Source: Anaerolineales bacterium (lineage in GTDB: Bacteria > Chloroflexota > Anaerolineae > Anaerolineales > Villigracilaceae). From it: DNA of 38,602 bases. Shown here piece after piece: positions 1 to 8,291 of this stretch. Position numbers and translations under genes: made by a program. How positions within the stretch are numbered: position 1 is the stretch's first letter; each line of letters starts with the position of its first letter. The notes under the pieces were generated by a model. That model was not told where the DNA came from and ran no database searches. It saw only the letters and a program-made list of their open reading frames with translations. Where the stretch lies: the NCBI GenBank assembly GCA_021462845.1, contig JAJTXU010000014.1, forward strand, positions 1-38,602, read 5' to 3'.

Positions 1-99
1 ATGGCGGTCGAGACGGCATTGAGCCGCGCGCAACAGCAAGCCATCGAGAAGCCGAGGAGCGAACTGCCTCCCGTATTGAATGACGCCATGCTCCGAGAA
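1..99. repeat. Terminal overlap, left copy (circular closure)
   Basis: These 99 bases are identical to 38504-38602. The repeat lies inside one long coding sequence whose frame is preserved when the two ends are merged. That fits an assembler overlap on a circular or circularly permuted genome better than a packaged terminal repeat. The ATG at position 1 is therefore an internal Met codon (residue 1439 of the giant protein), not a start. Confidence 0.95.
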
Positions 100-3000
100 G
101 CCACGCGCATAGCCGATGTGGTGACAAGCGGAGAGCCAGGGCGTCGGCACTTTGCGGGCGGGGAGTTCATCGGCGCGACAGGAAGCACATACCCCAAATG
201 GTACAACGACCTGCAAGCCAGTGTCGGCGGTAAGAAGAAACTGCTGGCAGTTCTGGATAAGATCATCGAGGACGCTGGCAAGGACAAGGGGAAGGTGGTC
301 GAGCGCGTCAAAGAGTTCTTGTTGATGGGGATGCGCCATGGAGACGCAGAGACCAACGCGCCGCCAGACTTGAATGTTCTGCTGGCGTTGGGCGCGGACG
401 ATGCCACGATGAACGCGGCATTGGGTGACTTCAATGAAATGATGCGGACGAACTTCACGATGGAGCAGGTGTTGCGACCTGACGCGCTGGAGTACGTGCC
501 GAACTATGAGGGCGCATACGCTGAGTTGTCGCCTGTGTTCGACGCCGACGCATGGTTGGCGGATATGAACACTGCCTTGCGCGATGGCGATCTGAACATG
601 GTGATCGAGCGGATCGAGCAGGTTCCAGACAGTTTACAAGATACTCCCCTGCCTTCGGGTGAGACGTATCGAGAGTTTATGAGTCGGGTGTTCGATGAGA
701 CTGCCCAACGCTCGGACATGCGCTTGCGGGATGAAACCGTTGCGACACGCATGGCGGAGGCGGAGATCGAGATGGAGGGGATGCAGACGCGAGCCGACGC
801 CGCTATGAGCAAGCATCTACTACGCGAAAAACTTCAAGAAGCGTTTGGTCTGACGGATGAACAGGCGAACGGCTACATGGAGGTCAGCGAGTCTATTGCG
901 GCATGGTACTCGAAGCACACGGGCGAGCCAGCCGATGACTTTTACGCGCGCTATTATGAGGACGTGCGTACTGATGTGATGGCGGATGCCGACGCCCTGG
1001 CTCAACAGTTAGAGCCTGTCAATCGAAGGATGACGGGCGAGGAAGTGTCGAACTATGCGCGGGCGTTGGTGCGCGGAGGCGCGGATGAGTTGCGGCGAGC
1101 CGTGGTGAACGAGCCTGTGAAAGCGGATCGTATTGCGATCCTGGATGCGGCGCACAAACTGGACGCGGGGATGGCGGAAGGCGTTGCGCGAAGAGTAAGC
1201 GATACGCTGTTCCAAGAAGTGTGGCATGGCAGTCCACATAAGTTTGATAAGTTCACGCTTGATCACATAGGGAGTGGTGAGGGTGCGCAGGCATACGGGT
1301 GGGGTCTTTACTTTGCAGAAAAAAAACAAACTGCCCAGTGGTATAGAGAAACGCTTGGGGCTAATAGTGAAATACAAAATATCAACACGCGGTTATCGCA
1401 GATTGCGGAAGAGATGCAAGCCAACGGTAGTTCGACATGGCAACCCAAGAATGATGTTGGATTTGCACTGGCAGAAGAATACAGAAGCCTTATCACTAAA
1501 CGAGATATTTTGGTTGACGGCGATCACGAATTAGGGCAGTTGTATCGAGCTGACATCCCTGACGAAGGGTATCTGTTGTGGGACAAGCGTATTGCTGAAC
1601 AGCCACAATTGCTGGAAAAGATGAAAAGTATCGGCGTAAAATCTCGCGGCTCCGCATACGATTGGTTGCCTGGAATAACAGGAAAGGATGCGTATCGTCA
1701 AATTGCGGCTGATTTGGGCGGAGATAAAGCAGCCTCTCTTGCCCTTTTAGACACAGGGATCACCGGTATCAAATACTTTGATGGTTCCAGCCGAGGAAAA
1801 GGGGAAGGCTCATTCAATTATGTGATCTTCGATGATGAGGCGGTCAAGGTTCTGGAGACTTATTATCAATCTGGATTACGAGCAAAAGGTTCAGTCACCT
1901 TTGACGGCGACGGGATCAAAGCCACGATCAAGGCGTTCGAGAGCGGAGATTTCAGCACGGTCATTCACGAGAACGCGCATATCTTCCGTCGCGTGATGGC
2001 GGATGTGGCGGCACGGGTTGACGATCCAAAGGTCAAAGCCGACCTGCGAACCATCGAAGAATGGGCGGGCGTGAAGGATGGGAAATGGGATCGAGCCGCG
2101 GAGGAGAAGTTCGCGCGCGGGTTCGAGAAGTATATCGCCGACGGGCAAGCGCCGACTCCGAAATTACGGGCGGCGTTCGAGTCGTTCAAAACATGGATGC
2201 TGGAGATTTACAAGACCATTACGGGCAGTTCGATTGACGTGGAGATCACACCCGAAGTGCGGGCGGTGTTCGATAGGATGCTGGGCGATGAGCAGGCGCG
2301 GGCAGAGAGCATTCAACAGAGACTCTCGGAAGGCGGCGATGCGCGTCTTCCCGCTTACGAGCGACTGCGGCAGGTGTGGGACAAACTGGATTCCGATAGC
2401 CAAATGCAAGCGTTGGACTGGATATTGCACAAGACGATGATAGACCCATTGAGCGGTGTCGAGACGCTGGTAGCCAAAGGCGTGAGTACTAAGCCTGCGG
2501 GATGGGTCGAGGCGGTGTCAGACTTGAACGCGCTGACGGCGATCAACAATACCTGGGGACATGGCGCGGGCGACCTACTCATCAAGGGTATCGGCAGAAT
2601 CGCAAAGGTGGAGGTCGAGAAGGTCGGCGGTCGCGCGTTCCGCGTGGGCGGCGATGAGTTCTCGTATTGGTTCCCCGATCATGCCAGCGCGAAAGCCGCG
2701 CTGGACGCGATTGACCAAGCGGTCTACCGCGAGGTGTTCAACGTCGGCGGGGAGAACCGCACGGGGTTCAGCGTTTCGTATGGCATTGCCGACACGTTGG
2801 AAGCGGCAGACAAGGCGTTGTACTCGGATAAGGTTCGGCGTGTGGCAAGCGGTCAACGCCCAGAGACACGCGACCAAATGCCGCCGTCTATTGTGCGGGC
2901 AGGGGATATGTTGGCAGGTATTCAGCAAAGCCCTAGACCAATACCAATACGAACTGATGGCGTAAAGGAAATTTACGCAGAGACTATCCTGACATCTAAG

Positions 3001-5373
3001 GGCAGGGCAACTGCTGATCTTGGAAAAGGGTACATTCTTCCAGTTGAAAATATTAAGAAGAGGTACAAGATTGAAGTGGTTGACTATTGGGATATTGACG
3101 GGAAACCATTTACCCCTGTGTTCCGTGTTTACGAAGAACTGCATCACACAGGTAATGTTGCGCCATCTTGGGAAAGGACGAAGAAGTACCCAAACTGGGT
3201 TGGGATGGAAGGAGACAAGTTGGTGAAAGGGTTGGGAAAAGACAAACCAAATGAGTTATTCCAATCCGCCAACTATCCCTTCGGGACGATGGATAATGCG
3301 AGCGGGTTCAAGTCTGACGGCGCGGTGATGGATGAAGGCTGGAGACAACAGGTCAACCCGTTGTTACAGGCGATGCAGGAAGCCGCATTGAACAAGCAAG
3401 CGAACGAGAAGCCAATGGACGGCGCGTATCGAGACCTAAGCCCTGAGGGGCAACAGATGTTGCGGCAGTACATCAAGAGAGTAACCGACGTGGAGATGCC
3501 GACGGTCAAGATGTCTACGATGAAGTGGGGCGAGAGCCAGCGCGACTTTGCCCTGCTGAATTACAACCGCCGTTATGGGTTCGACACGCGCCTCGAAACG
3601 GTCTTGCCGTATCAGTTCTTTTACACGCGCTCGATGATGACATGGGCGATGCGCGGGTTGGATAAACCTGTATGGTATGCAAGGTACGCCCGCATCCGCA
3701 ACATGCAGAACAAACACGAGCGCGACATCCCCGAACGATTACGCAACAAGTTCAAGATACCCGCGCCCTGGTTGCCCGACTGGATGGGCGACGCGCTGTA
3801 CATTGACCCGTTGCAATCGCTATTCACGCCCGCCAACTTCCTGCGCCCCGTGGAAACCATGTTGCGGGATAAGAACTACAAGGTGATCGAGACCGAGCGC
3901 ATCTTGCAGGAATGGGCGGCAGATGGCACGGTCTCGCAAGAAGCGATCTTGCAGGCGGCGCAGACCCAAAGCGGCGAACTGTGGGAACGGGCGACCGCCG
4001 AAGCAGGTATCCGCCGAGAGTCTGAGGTGAGCAATCCGTTCGACTTCATGGCGCAGATATTCGGTCCCGCCTGGTATCTATCCACGCCGCTCAACCTCAT
4101 GGGTATCGAAGTGCCTGGCATCTCGAAGGGCGATCCGTTGAAAGTTTCTAACCTTCCACTGACCAGCACCGCGCGCGCGTTGGAGACGGTGACAAAAGAT
4201 ACGTGGGCGGAGCCGATAGGCAAGTTCATCGGACTGGCAGGCAAGCCCGAACAGATGTTGCGCGAACACTTCAACATGCCGGAGTTCGGAGAGTACGGCG
4301 ATTACTACATCAACCGCCAGTTAGCCAACATGGTGAAGGACGGTTTGATTTCACCCGACCAAGCCAGTACCGCCATGATCGAGCGCAACGGTGAGATATT
4401 TGAGCAGGCGCGCGAGCGCGTGAAAATGGAACTGGCGATGAGAGTCCCATTGGCGGGGACTGCATACGCATTGACGCATGAGGGAGCCGGCGCGGCGGCG
4501 CAGGCGTTCGTCCCTTCGTTGTTCGGCTCAGGTCTCTTGCCGCAAGGCGAGTTGGAATATCGCGGGTTGAAAGAGGAATGGAACGCGGCATGGAAGATGT
4601 ACGACGCGGGCGACAAGGACGCGGTCAACAACTTCTTCGAGGAACATCCAGAATATCAGGCTTATCTGGATAAAGGCAAAGACCCCGATGAACTCCTGCG
4701 ATCCAACCTTGTCGGCAGTATCTGGGATGCGTATATGGAACTTGGCGAAACCAACCAGAAAGCCGCGCGCGCGCAAATGGGAGAGGAGTTTCAGCAAGCC
4801 TTTCTCAACAAGGAAACCCGCTCGTATGAATCGCTGGACGTGTACACTCTTTCGATGTGGGCGCGGATGTTGGGAGCGATGGTCCCGCGCACGGAGCAAA
4901 CCGCGCCGGCGTTGGACACGCCGCAGAGAGACATGCCACAACTGAACTTGTATGATCCGCAGGTGACTGAGATCACGGATCAGTTCTTTAGCGAACGCAG
5001 GGAAGACTTTGGCGATTACTACATGCTGGAGCAGGGTTATTACTCACTACCCAAGAGCGAACGAGCGTCGTACCTGTTGAAGTTCCCCCGCTTGAAAGAG
5101 TATTGGGATTGGAAGGACGGCTACTACGAGAAGTACCCCGAACTCAAACCAGTGTTTCAAGGCAAGGTGTTCAAGACGGTCAACACGGATACCTGGTCGC
5201 CTGCCCTTGTCCAGTATGTAACACTATACGCAATGACTGGCGATCCGTTGCCGAACGGCGCGTATGCCGCGCTGGAGCAGGAATGGATTCGGGCGGGACG
5301 ACCCTACGGATCGTACGAAACGTGGCTCGACGCGCAGGTGGTTCCAGCCATGCTTTACAACGGCGGGCAGTAG
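1..5373 (+). CDS. Giant polyvalent virion protein, C-terminal part: ART, metallopeptidase-like and GGDEF domains
   Basis: This is the continuation of the frame begun at 34190; add 1438 to the local codon number for the full residue number. Local residues about 405-625 carry an ADP-ribosyltransferase-like domain of the polyvalent-protein type: WHGSPHKF, then GEGAQAYGWGLYFA, then GSFNYVIFDDE. Local 656-660 is HENAH, an HExxH-like zinc site with a partner helix (EEKFARGFEKYI) further on, as in phage metallopeptidase-like domains. Local about 810-945 is a GGDEF domain: DPLSGVETL, then DLNALTAINNTWGHGAGD, then an intact GGDEF at 883-887. A beta-rich module (about 975-1090) and a long helical tail with aromatic-rich segments follow. 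Such mosaics are known as polyvalent proteins. Delivery into the host is inferred. Confidence 0.9.
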   Translation: MAVETALSRAQQQAIEKPRSELPPVLNDAMLREATRIADVVTSGEPGRRHFAGGEFIGATGSTYPKWYNDLQASVGGKKKLLAVLDKIIEDAGKDKGKVVERVKEFLLMGMRHGDAETNAPPDLNVLLALGADDATMNAALGDFNEMMRTNFTMEQVLRPDALEYVPNYEGAYAELSPVFDADAWLADMNTALRDGDLNMVIERIEQVPDSLQDTPLPSGETYREFMSRVFDETAQRSDMRLRDETVATRMAEAEIEMEGMQTRADAAMSKHLLREKLQEAFGLTDEQANGYMEVSESIAAWYSKHTGEPADDFYARYYEDVRTDVMADADALAQQLEPVNRRMTGEEVSNYARALVRGGADELRRAVVNEPVKADRIAILDAAHKLDAGMAEGVARRVSDTLFQEVWHGSPHKFDKFTLDHIGSGEGAQAYGWGLYFAEKKQTAQWYRETLGANSEIQNINTRLSQIAEEMQANGSSTWQPKNDVGFALAEEYRSLITKRDILVDGDHELGQLYRADIPDEGYLLWDKRIAEQPQLLEKMKSIGVKSRGSAYDWLPGITGKDAYRQIAADLGGDKAASLALLDTGITGIKYFDGSSRGKGEGSFNYVIFDDEAVKVLETYYQSGLRAKGSVTFDGDGIKATIKAFESGDFSTVIHENAHIFRRVMADVAARVDDPKVKADLRTIEEWAGVKDGKWDRAAEEKFARGFEKYIADGQAPTPKLRAAFESFKTWMLEIYKTITGSSIDVEITPEVRAVFDRMLGDEQARAESIQQRLSEGGDARLPAYERLRQVWDKLDSDSQMQALDWILHKTMIDPLSGVETLVAKGVSTKPAGWVEAVSDLNALTAINNTWGHGAGDLLIKGIGRIAKVEVEKVGGRAFRVGGDEFSYWFPDHASAKAALDAIDQAVYREVFNVGGENRTGFSVSYGIADTLEAADKALYSDKVRRVASGQRPETRDQMPPSIVRAGDMLAGIQQSPRPIPIRTDGVKEIYAETILTSKGRATADLGKGYILPVENIKKRYKIEVVDYWDIDGKPFTPVFRVYEELHHTGNVAPSWERTKKYPNWVGMEGDKLVKGLGKDKPNELFQSANYPFGTMDNASGFKSDGAVMDEGWRQQVNPLLQAMQEAALNKQANEKPMDGAYRDLSPEGQQMLRQYIKRVTDVEMPTVKMSTMKWGESQRDFALLNYNRRYGFDTRLETVLPYQFFYTRSMMTWAMRGLDKPVWYARYARIRNMQNKHERDIPERLRNKFKIPAPWLPDWMGDALYIDPLQSLFTPANFLRPVETMLRDKNYKVIETERILQEWAADGTVSQEAILQAAQTQSGELWERATAEAGIRRESEVSNPFDFMAQIFGPAWYLSTPLNLMGIEVPGISKGDPLKVSNLPLTSTARALETVTKDTWAEPIGKFIGLAGKPEQMLREHFNMPEFGEYGDYYINRQLANMVKDGLISPDQASTAMIERNGEIFEQARERVKMELAMRVPLAGTAYALTHEGAGAAAQAFVPSLFGSGLLPQGELEYRGLKEEWNAAWKMYDAGDKDAVNNFFEEHPEYQAYLDKGKDPDELLRSNLVGSIWDAYMELGETNQKAARAQMGEEFQQAFLNKETRSYESLDVYTLSMWARMLGAMVPRTEQTAPALDTPQRDMPQLNLYDPQVTEITDQFFSERREDFGDYYMLEQGYYSLPKSERASYLLKFPRLKEYWDWKDGYYEKYPELKPVFQGKVFKTVNTDTWSPALVQYVTLYAMTGDPLPNGAYAALEQEWIRAGRPYGSYETWLDAQVVPAMLYNGGQ

Positions 5374-5452
5374 CGATGTGCAAAGACCTTCTGCCGACGA
5401 AAGGAGAGGCTGTTACGGTTTGTAATGACGGCTTCTACAACCACTTGCGGAC

Positions 5453-5641
5453 ATGCCTATCACCCCACCTTTACCCGAAGAAGCCAGGCGTGTTTTGTGG
5501 CTTGCCGTTTGCGGCGTTCGCGGCGTCTACGACCAGGCAGACCGAATGAATACCGATGTGACCAGCATCATTCAATACCGAGACGCGATCTACTGGCTAC
5601 CCCGTAAAAGGTTCACTCCTGACCCGGAAGATCAGGAGTGA
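5453..5641 (+). CDS. Small hypothetical protein after the giant gene
   Basis: This 62-residue frame (starts MPITPPLPEEARRVLW) looks more protein-like than the two overlapping alternatives in other frames (5376-5549 and 5425-5607). It has a hydrophobic, helix-like first half and an acidic C-terminus. The only in-frame start is the ATG at 5453, and no good Shine-Dalgarno precedes it. A GGAGAGG at 5403-5409 is better placed for the competing frames. The gene may not be real. Its stop lies inside a hairpin at 5610-5646. Confidence 0.35.
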   Translation: MPITPPLPEEARRVLWLAVCGVRGVYDQADRMNTDVTSIIQYRDAIYWLPRKRFTPDPEDQE

Positions 5642-5646
5642 AAACC
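5610..5646 (+). terminator. Hairpin after the giant gene, without a T-run
   Basis: TCACTCCTGA (5613-5622) pairs perfectly with TCAGGAGTGA (5632-5641) around a 9-nt loop, and flanking GGT/ACC may extend the stem. It lies after the end of the giant gene. No T-run follows on the plus strand, so it may be an mRNA-end stabiliser or a weak terminator rather than an intrinsic one. Confidence 0.35.
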
Positions 5647-5765
5647 TAAGAGAAGCAAGGCATCGTAGAGTTACAGGAACCGCGCGGTGGTCGTGCGCTA
5701 ACTTCTCTCCTCCGCTGTGATTATACGACGTTCTCGGAACCGCGTCACAAGTCTAACGCCCGTTG
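5647..5765. other. Noncoding gap before the capsid-operon promoter
   Basis: No convincing ORF is seen in this stretch. It separates the giant gene from the capsid operon and ends in the promoter at 5766-5774. A clear -35 box is not visible; GTCACA at 5744-5749 is a poor match with a 19-bp spacer. Confidence 0.5.
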
Positions 5766-5774
5766 TGCTATAAT
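5766..5774 (+). promoter_or_regulatory. Extended -10 promoter of the capsid operon (copy A)
   Basis: TGCTATAAT is a perfect -10 hexamer preceded by the TGn extension. No good -35 is present, as is usual for extended -10 promoters. The expected start of transcription is near 5781. The same arrangement recurs at 26796-26804 before the lysis operon, in both cases followed by an identical 19-nt leader element and a terminator. Confidence 0.7.
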
Positions 5775-5796
5775 GCGGGCATCACACTTTATCAGT

Positions 5797-5815
5797 CCGC
5801 AGACAGAGAAACGGG
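5797..5815 (+). promoter_or_regulatory. Conserved 19-nt leader element (copy A)
   Basis: CCGCAGACAGAGAAACGGG is identical to 26830-26848. It begins 22 nt after the -10 box and runs into the 5' arm of the terminator stem. The rest of the two leaders differ, so this block appears to have been selectively kept. It could be a protein or RNA recognition site for antitermination; that role is inferred. Confidence 0.65.
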
Positions 5816-5843
5816 ACGCCCCTATCGGCGTCCCGTTTTTTTT
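5811..5843 (+). terminator. Intrinsic terminator (attenuator) in the capsid-operon leader
   Basis: ACGGGACGCC (5811-5820) pairs perfectly with GGCGTCCCGT (5827-5836) around a 6-nt loop and is followed by eight T residues (5836-5843). It lies about 30-60 nt downstream of the predicted transcription start and 25 nt before the scaffold gene start. It should therefore act on the operon's own transcript as an attenuator. It could also block read-through from the giant gene. Confidence 0.85.
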
Positions 5844-5867
5844 ATTGTGGACAGGAGGCTCTTTTCA

Positions 5868-6527
5868 ATGGCAACACCCGCAACTCCTGCTACGACACCT
5901 GAGGAACAACCCCCTGTCGAACCCACGACAGAGACCCCAGGCACGCAGGAACAACCGCAATACGTGACCAGAGAAATGTTGCAGGAAGTATTAGGTAGCA
6001 CGGTGGAGACAATCGTCCATCGGGTGAACCAATCTTCCAAAGACCGCGAGCAGAACATCAAGTCATCGGTAGACGCCGCAGTCAAACGGCTTGAAGGGTT
6101 GCAGATCCCGGTCACACCGGAGATACGAACCCAATTGCGAGCGCAGGTTGAGCAGGAGTTGGAAGCAACGCCACCTCCCACGCAACAACAACCCGCACCC
6201 AATCTCGCACAGGAGGTCTATCAAGAGACCGAAGCCATTTTCGCCAGCGAAAGTTTGAGGATTGAGCAGTCCGATCCCGAATGGAAAAAGTACATCGAGC
6301 CTGCTTTGAAAGACCCGAACGGAAACATGGTGAAGTACCGACGCGCAGTCTATAAAGGACTGGATGACAAACGCGAACGCCTCGAAGGTGAGCAGGAAAC
6401 CGCCGCCGCGCGAGTGGGTGGTGGAACTGGAACTGCATCCGATCCCGCCGACATATCCAACATCACGGACACCAAGACGTTGATTCGAATGGGAGAGGAA
6501 CAGTTGAGAAAGAAACAAAAACGCTAA
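5868..6527 (+). CDS. Capsid scaffolding protein (probable)
   Basis: This 219-residue acidic protein is chosen to start at the ATG at 5868, behind AGGAGG at 5853-5858. An upstream in-frame extension would run through the terminator and is rejected. Residues 1-35 are Pro/Thr/Glu-rich and disordered. The middle is a charged helical region (TREMLQEVLGSTVETIV onward) and the end is a basic helix (MGEEQLRKKQKR). That composition, and the position 17 nt before the major capsid gene, match phage scaffolding proteins, which fill the procapsid and bind capsid subunits through a C-terminal helix. No protease motif is seen. The function comes from position and composition, not from a conserved motif. Confidence 0.7.
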   Translation: MATPATPATTPEEQPPVEPTTETPGTQEQPQYVTREMLQEVLGSTVETIVHRVNQSSKDREQNIKSSVDAAVKRLEGLQIPVTPEIRTQLRAQVEQELEATPPPTQQQPAPNLAQEVYQETEAIFASESLRIEQSDPEWKKYIEPALKDPNGNMVKYRRAVYKGLDDKRERLEGEQETAAARVGGGTGTASDPADISNITDTKTLIRMGEEQLRKKQKR

Positions 6528-6544
6528 CCCATTAGGAGACACCC

Positions 6545-7519
6545 ATGATTACCCTGAACGATTATTTCAAACAGTCGAAGGACCCGTTTCAGAAGGCGAT
6601 GCTTGCCGATATGTTGCGCTTCTCCGACTTGATGAAGATCGTACCGGTGGACTCTGTACCTGCCTTGCGCGTGAGCGGTCATCGTTGGCAAACCCTGCCA
6701 TCGGTCGCCTTCCGTAAGTTCGGCGCGGGCTATACTGAATCCAGCGGCACGACAGAAGAATTCACCGAGACGCTTTCGCTACTCGGCGGTGACGTGAAGT
6801 TCGACCGTCTTGCCAGCATTGGCACGTTCGTCGAGGACCCTGTTGTCACTCAGATGAACATGAAGGCGAAGGCGATGGCTTTCAAATTCAACGACGCGCT
6901 GATCAACGGCGATGCCGCTGTTGACGGAGACTCTTTCGAGGGTCTCAAAAAGCGCGTGTCGAATATGCCCTCCCGTCAGACGATCTGGCTGGACGCGAAC
7001 AGCAACGGGACCGGCGCAAGCCTCAAGGTGCTGGCAAGCGAAGCGAACGAACAAACTTTCCTCGACTCCCTGCACGATGCGATCAAGTATTGCGACGGCG
7101 CGAACGGTTTGCTGTGCAATGAGAAAACGCAGTTGGGTTTGGGGAAGGTGTTGCGCCGCTTGAAACTCAACACCACCATGACCGACGCCTACGATCACAA
7201 GTGGGACACGTTCCAAAACGTGCCGCTTGTGGATGTCGGTCTCAAAAGCGACAAGTCCACCGAGATCATCACCAACACCGAAGCCGTTGCCGCCGCCGAC
7301 TCGACGAGCATTTACGCCGTGCGGTTCGACACCGATGACGGCGTGCGGGTGATTGACCTCGAAGGCGATCACGGTCCGAACGTGTACGATCCGTTGAACG
7401 GCGGTGAGATGGAAGCGGGACCGCAAAAACTGCGCCGCATTGACTGGGCGCTAGGACTCCTCCACTTGAGCCAGTACAGCATTGTTCGCATCGCTGGCTT
7501 CAAGATGGCGGCTTCATAA
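6545..7519 (+). CDS. Major capsid protein, HK97-fold type
   Basis: This 324-residue protein has an AGGAG Shine-Dalgarno 6-10 nt before its ATG. The sequence layout is that of HK97-like capsid proteins without a long N-terminal delta domain. It has an N-terminal arm, a segment with MAFKFNDALINGD followed by FEGLKKRVSN (typical of the loop and P-domain region of this group), and a beta-rich C-terminus ending with LGLLHLSQYSIVRIAGFK. It lies directly after the scaffold gene and before small decoration and connector genes. It is the main structural subunit of the icosahedral shell. The assignment is by sequence pattern and gene order. Confidence 0.85.
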   Translation: MITLNDYFKQSKDPFQKAMLADMLRFSDLMKIVPVDSVPALRVSGHRWQTLPSVAFRKFGAGYTESSGTTEEFTETLSLLGGDVKFDRLASIGTFVEDPVVTQMNMKAKAMAFKFNDALINGDAAVDGDSFEGLKKRVSNMPSRQTIWLDANSNGTGASLKVLASEANEQTFLDSLHDAIKYCDGANGLLCNEKTQLGLGKVLRRLKLNTTMTDAYDHKWDTFQNVPLVDVGLKSDKSTEIITNTEAVAAADSTSIYAVRFDTDDGVRVIDLEGDHGPNVYDPLNGGEMEAGPQKLRRIDWALGLLHLSQYSIVRIAGFKMAAS

Positions 7520-7530
7520 GGAGAGCCAAC

Positions 7531-7920
7531 ATGAGAGACGCTACCCTTCACCAATCCGACGCGGCGGTTGCCGCGGACGCTTTCGCTGGAGCGATGGAAA
7601 TTCAGAAGACGCCAGCGGCGGGCATCTGGTTGATGTTCCGCATTACACGCAACGACGCCGACGCCGACGAGACGTTGAATATCACCGTGTACGACAAGGA
7701 TACTGACGCGGCGTGGAACGCCGGCACAGACCGCAAGGTCAGCGGCGTTACCAGCGTTGTCAATGCAGATGTGGCGAACGGCGGGACCATCGTTCGTTAT
7801 GTGCTGGTGCAGAGCGACCGCAAGTATCTCAACCCGTACTATGACGTGGGCGGCACGACCCCATCGTGGACGATTGAATGCTCCGTTGTCAGCGGACCTG
7901 ACCAGCCGCAAACTGTGTAA
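7531..7920 (+). CDS. Probable head decoration or minor structural protein
   Basis: This 129-residue protein sits 11 nt after the capsid gene with a good AAGGAGAG Shine-Dalgarno. It has short alternating hydrophobic and polar stretches (IWLMFRITR, LNITVYD, IVRYVLVQ, WTIECSVV) that predict a beta-sandwich, as in capsid decoration proteins. There are no transmembrane or enzymatic motifs. Decoration or head-vertex function is inferred from its position just behind the major capsid gene. Confidence 0.5.
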   Translation: MRDATLHQSDAAVAADAFAGAMEIQKTPAAGIWLMFRITRNDADADETLNITVYDKDTDAAWNAGTDRKVSGVTSVVNADVANGGTIVRYVLVQSDRKYLNPYYDVGGTTPSWTIECSVVSGPDQPQTV

Positions 7921-7938
7921 GCAAGAGTGAATGAACGA

Positions 7939-7966
7939 ACGCGGGCAGGATGTTTCCTGCCCGCGT
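7939..7966 (+). terminator. Strong hairpin without T-run between structural genes
   Basis: Twelve perfect base pairs (7939-7950 with 7955-7966, core GCGGGCAGGA) enclose a TGTT loop. No T-run follows. It could reduce downstream transcription or protect the 3' end of abundant capsid mRNA. The next gene starts 20 nt later with its own Shine-Dalgarno. Confidence 0.45.
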
Positions 7967-7985
7967 AATCGCATAAGGAGAACCC

Positions 7986-8291
7986 ATGAGTACCGTCCGA
8001 TATAAAGCCATTACCCCCGCCAAGAACGAGGAAGGAACGCGGACATACAAGGGACGCACACTCGGAGTCAAGTTTGACGAGGGTGTCGCATTCTTCGATG
8101 ACGTGACCGTCAAGAACAAATCTCTCGGCTTGGATGCAGAGACTATTGCGCGGCGTATGGAACAGGACTTTGGATACACCGTCGAGCGCATGAACCCTGA
8201 CGGAACACCATACATAGATGTTGCGGATGCGCCTGAAATCCCCACCCCTGCTCCGAAATCCACGCGCACTAAGGATAAGGCAACTTCGTAA
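7986..8291 (+). CDS. Small structural-region protein, unknown
   Basis: This 101-residue protein follows AAGGAG at 7975-7980. The first 75 residues look folded (VRYKAITPAKNEEGTRTYKG, then VAFFDDVTVKNKSLG), with a beta-type pattern. The last 25 are a disordered Pro/Thr/Lys tail. The stop codon overlaps the ATG of the next gene (TAATG), so the two are probably translationally coupled. I do not recognise the family. Its position between capsid and connector genes suggests a head-associated protein. Confidence 0.5.
   Translation: MSTVRYKAITPAKNEEGTRTYKGRTLGVKFDEGVAFFDDVTVKNKSLGLDAETIARRMEQDFGYTVERMNPDGTPYIDVADAPEIPTPAPKSTRTKDKATS

Noticed and set aside
1-99. Terminal direct repeat as a packaging end
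   Set aside because: It is 99 bp, lies within a continuous coding frame, and is the size of a typical assembly overlap. Circular closure explains it better.
5103-5549. ORF overlapping the end of the giant gene
   Set aside because: It is an out-of-frame shadow for most of its length. Only its last 57 codons extend past the giant gene and they look less protein-like than the 5453 frame.
6779-7426. 215-codon antisense ORF
   Set aside because: It is a mirror of the major capsid gene with no start signal.
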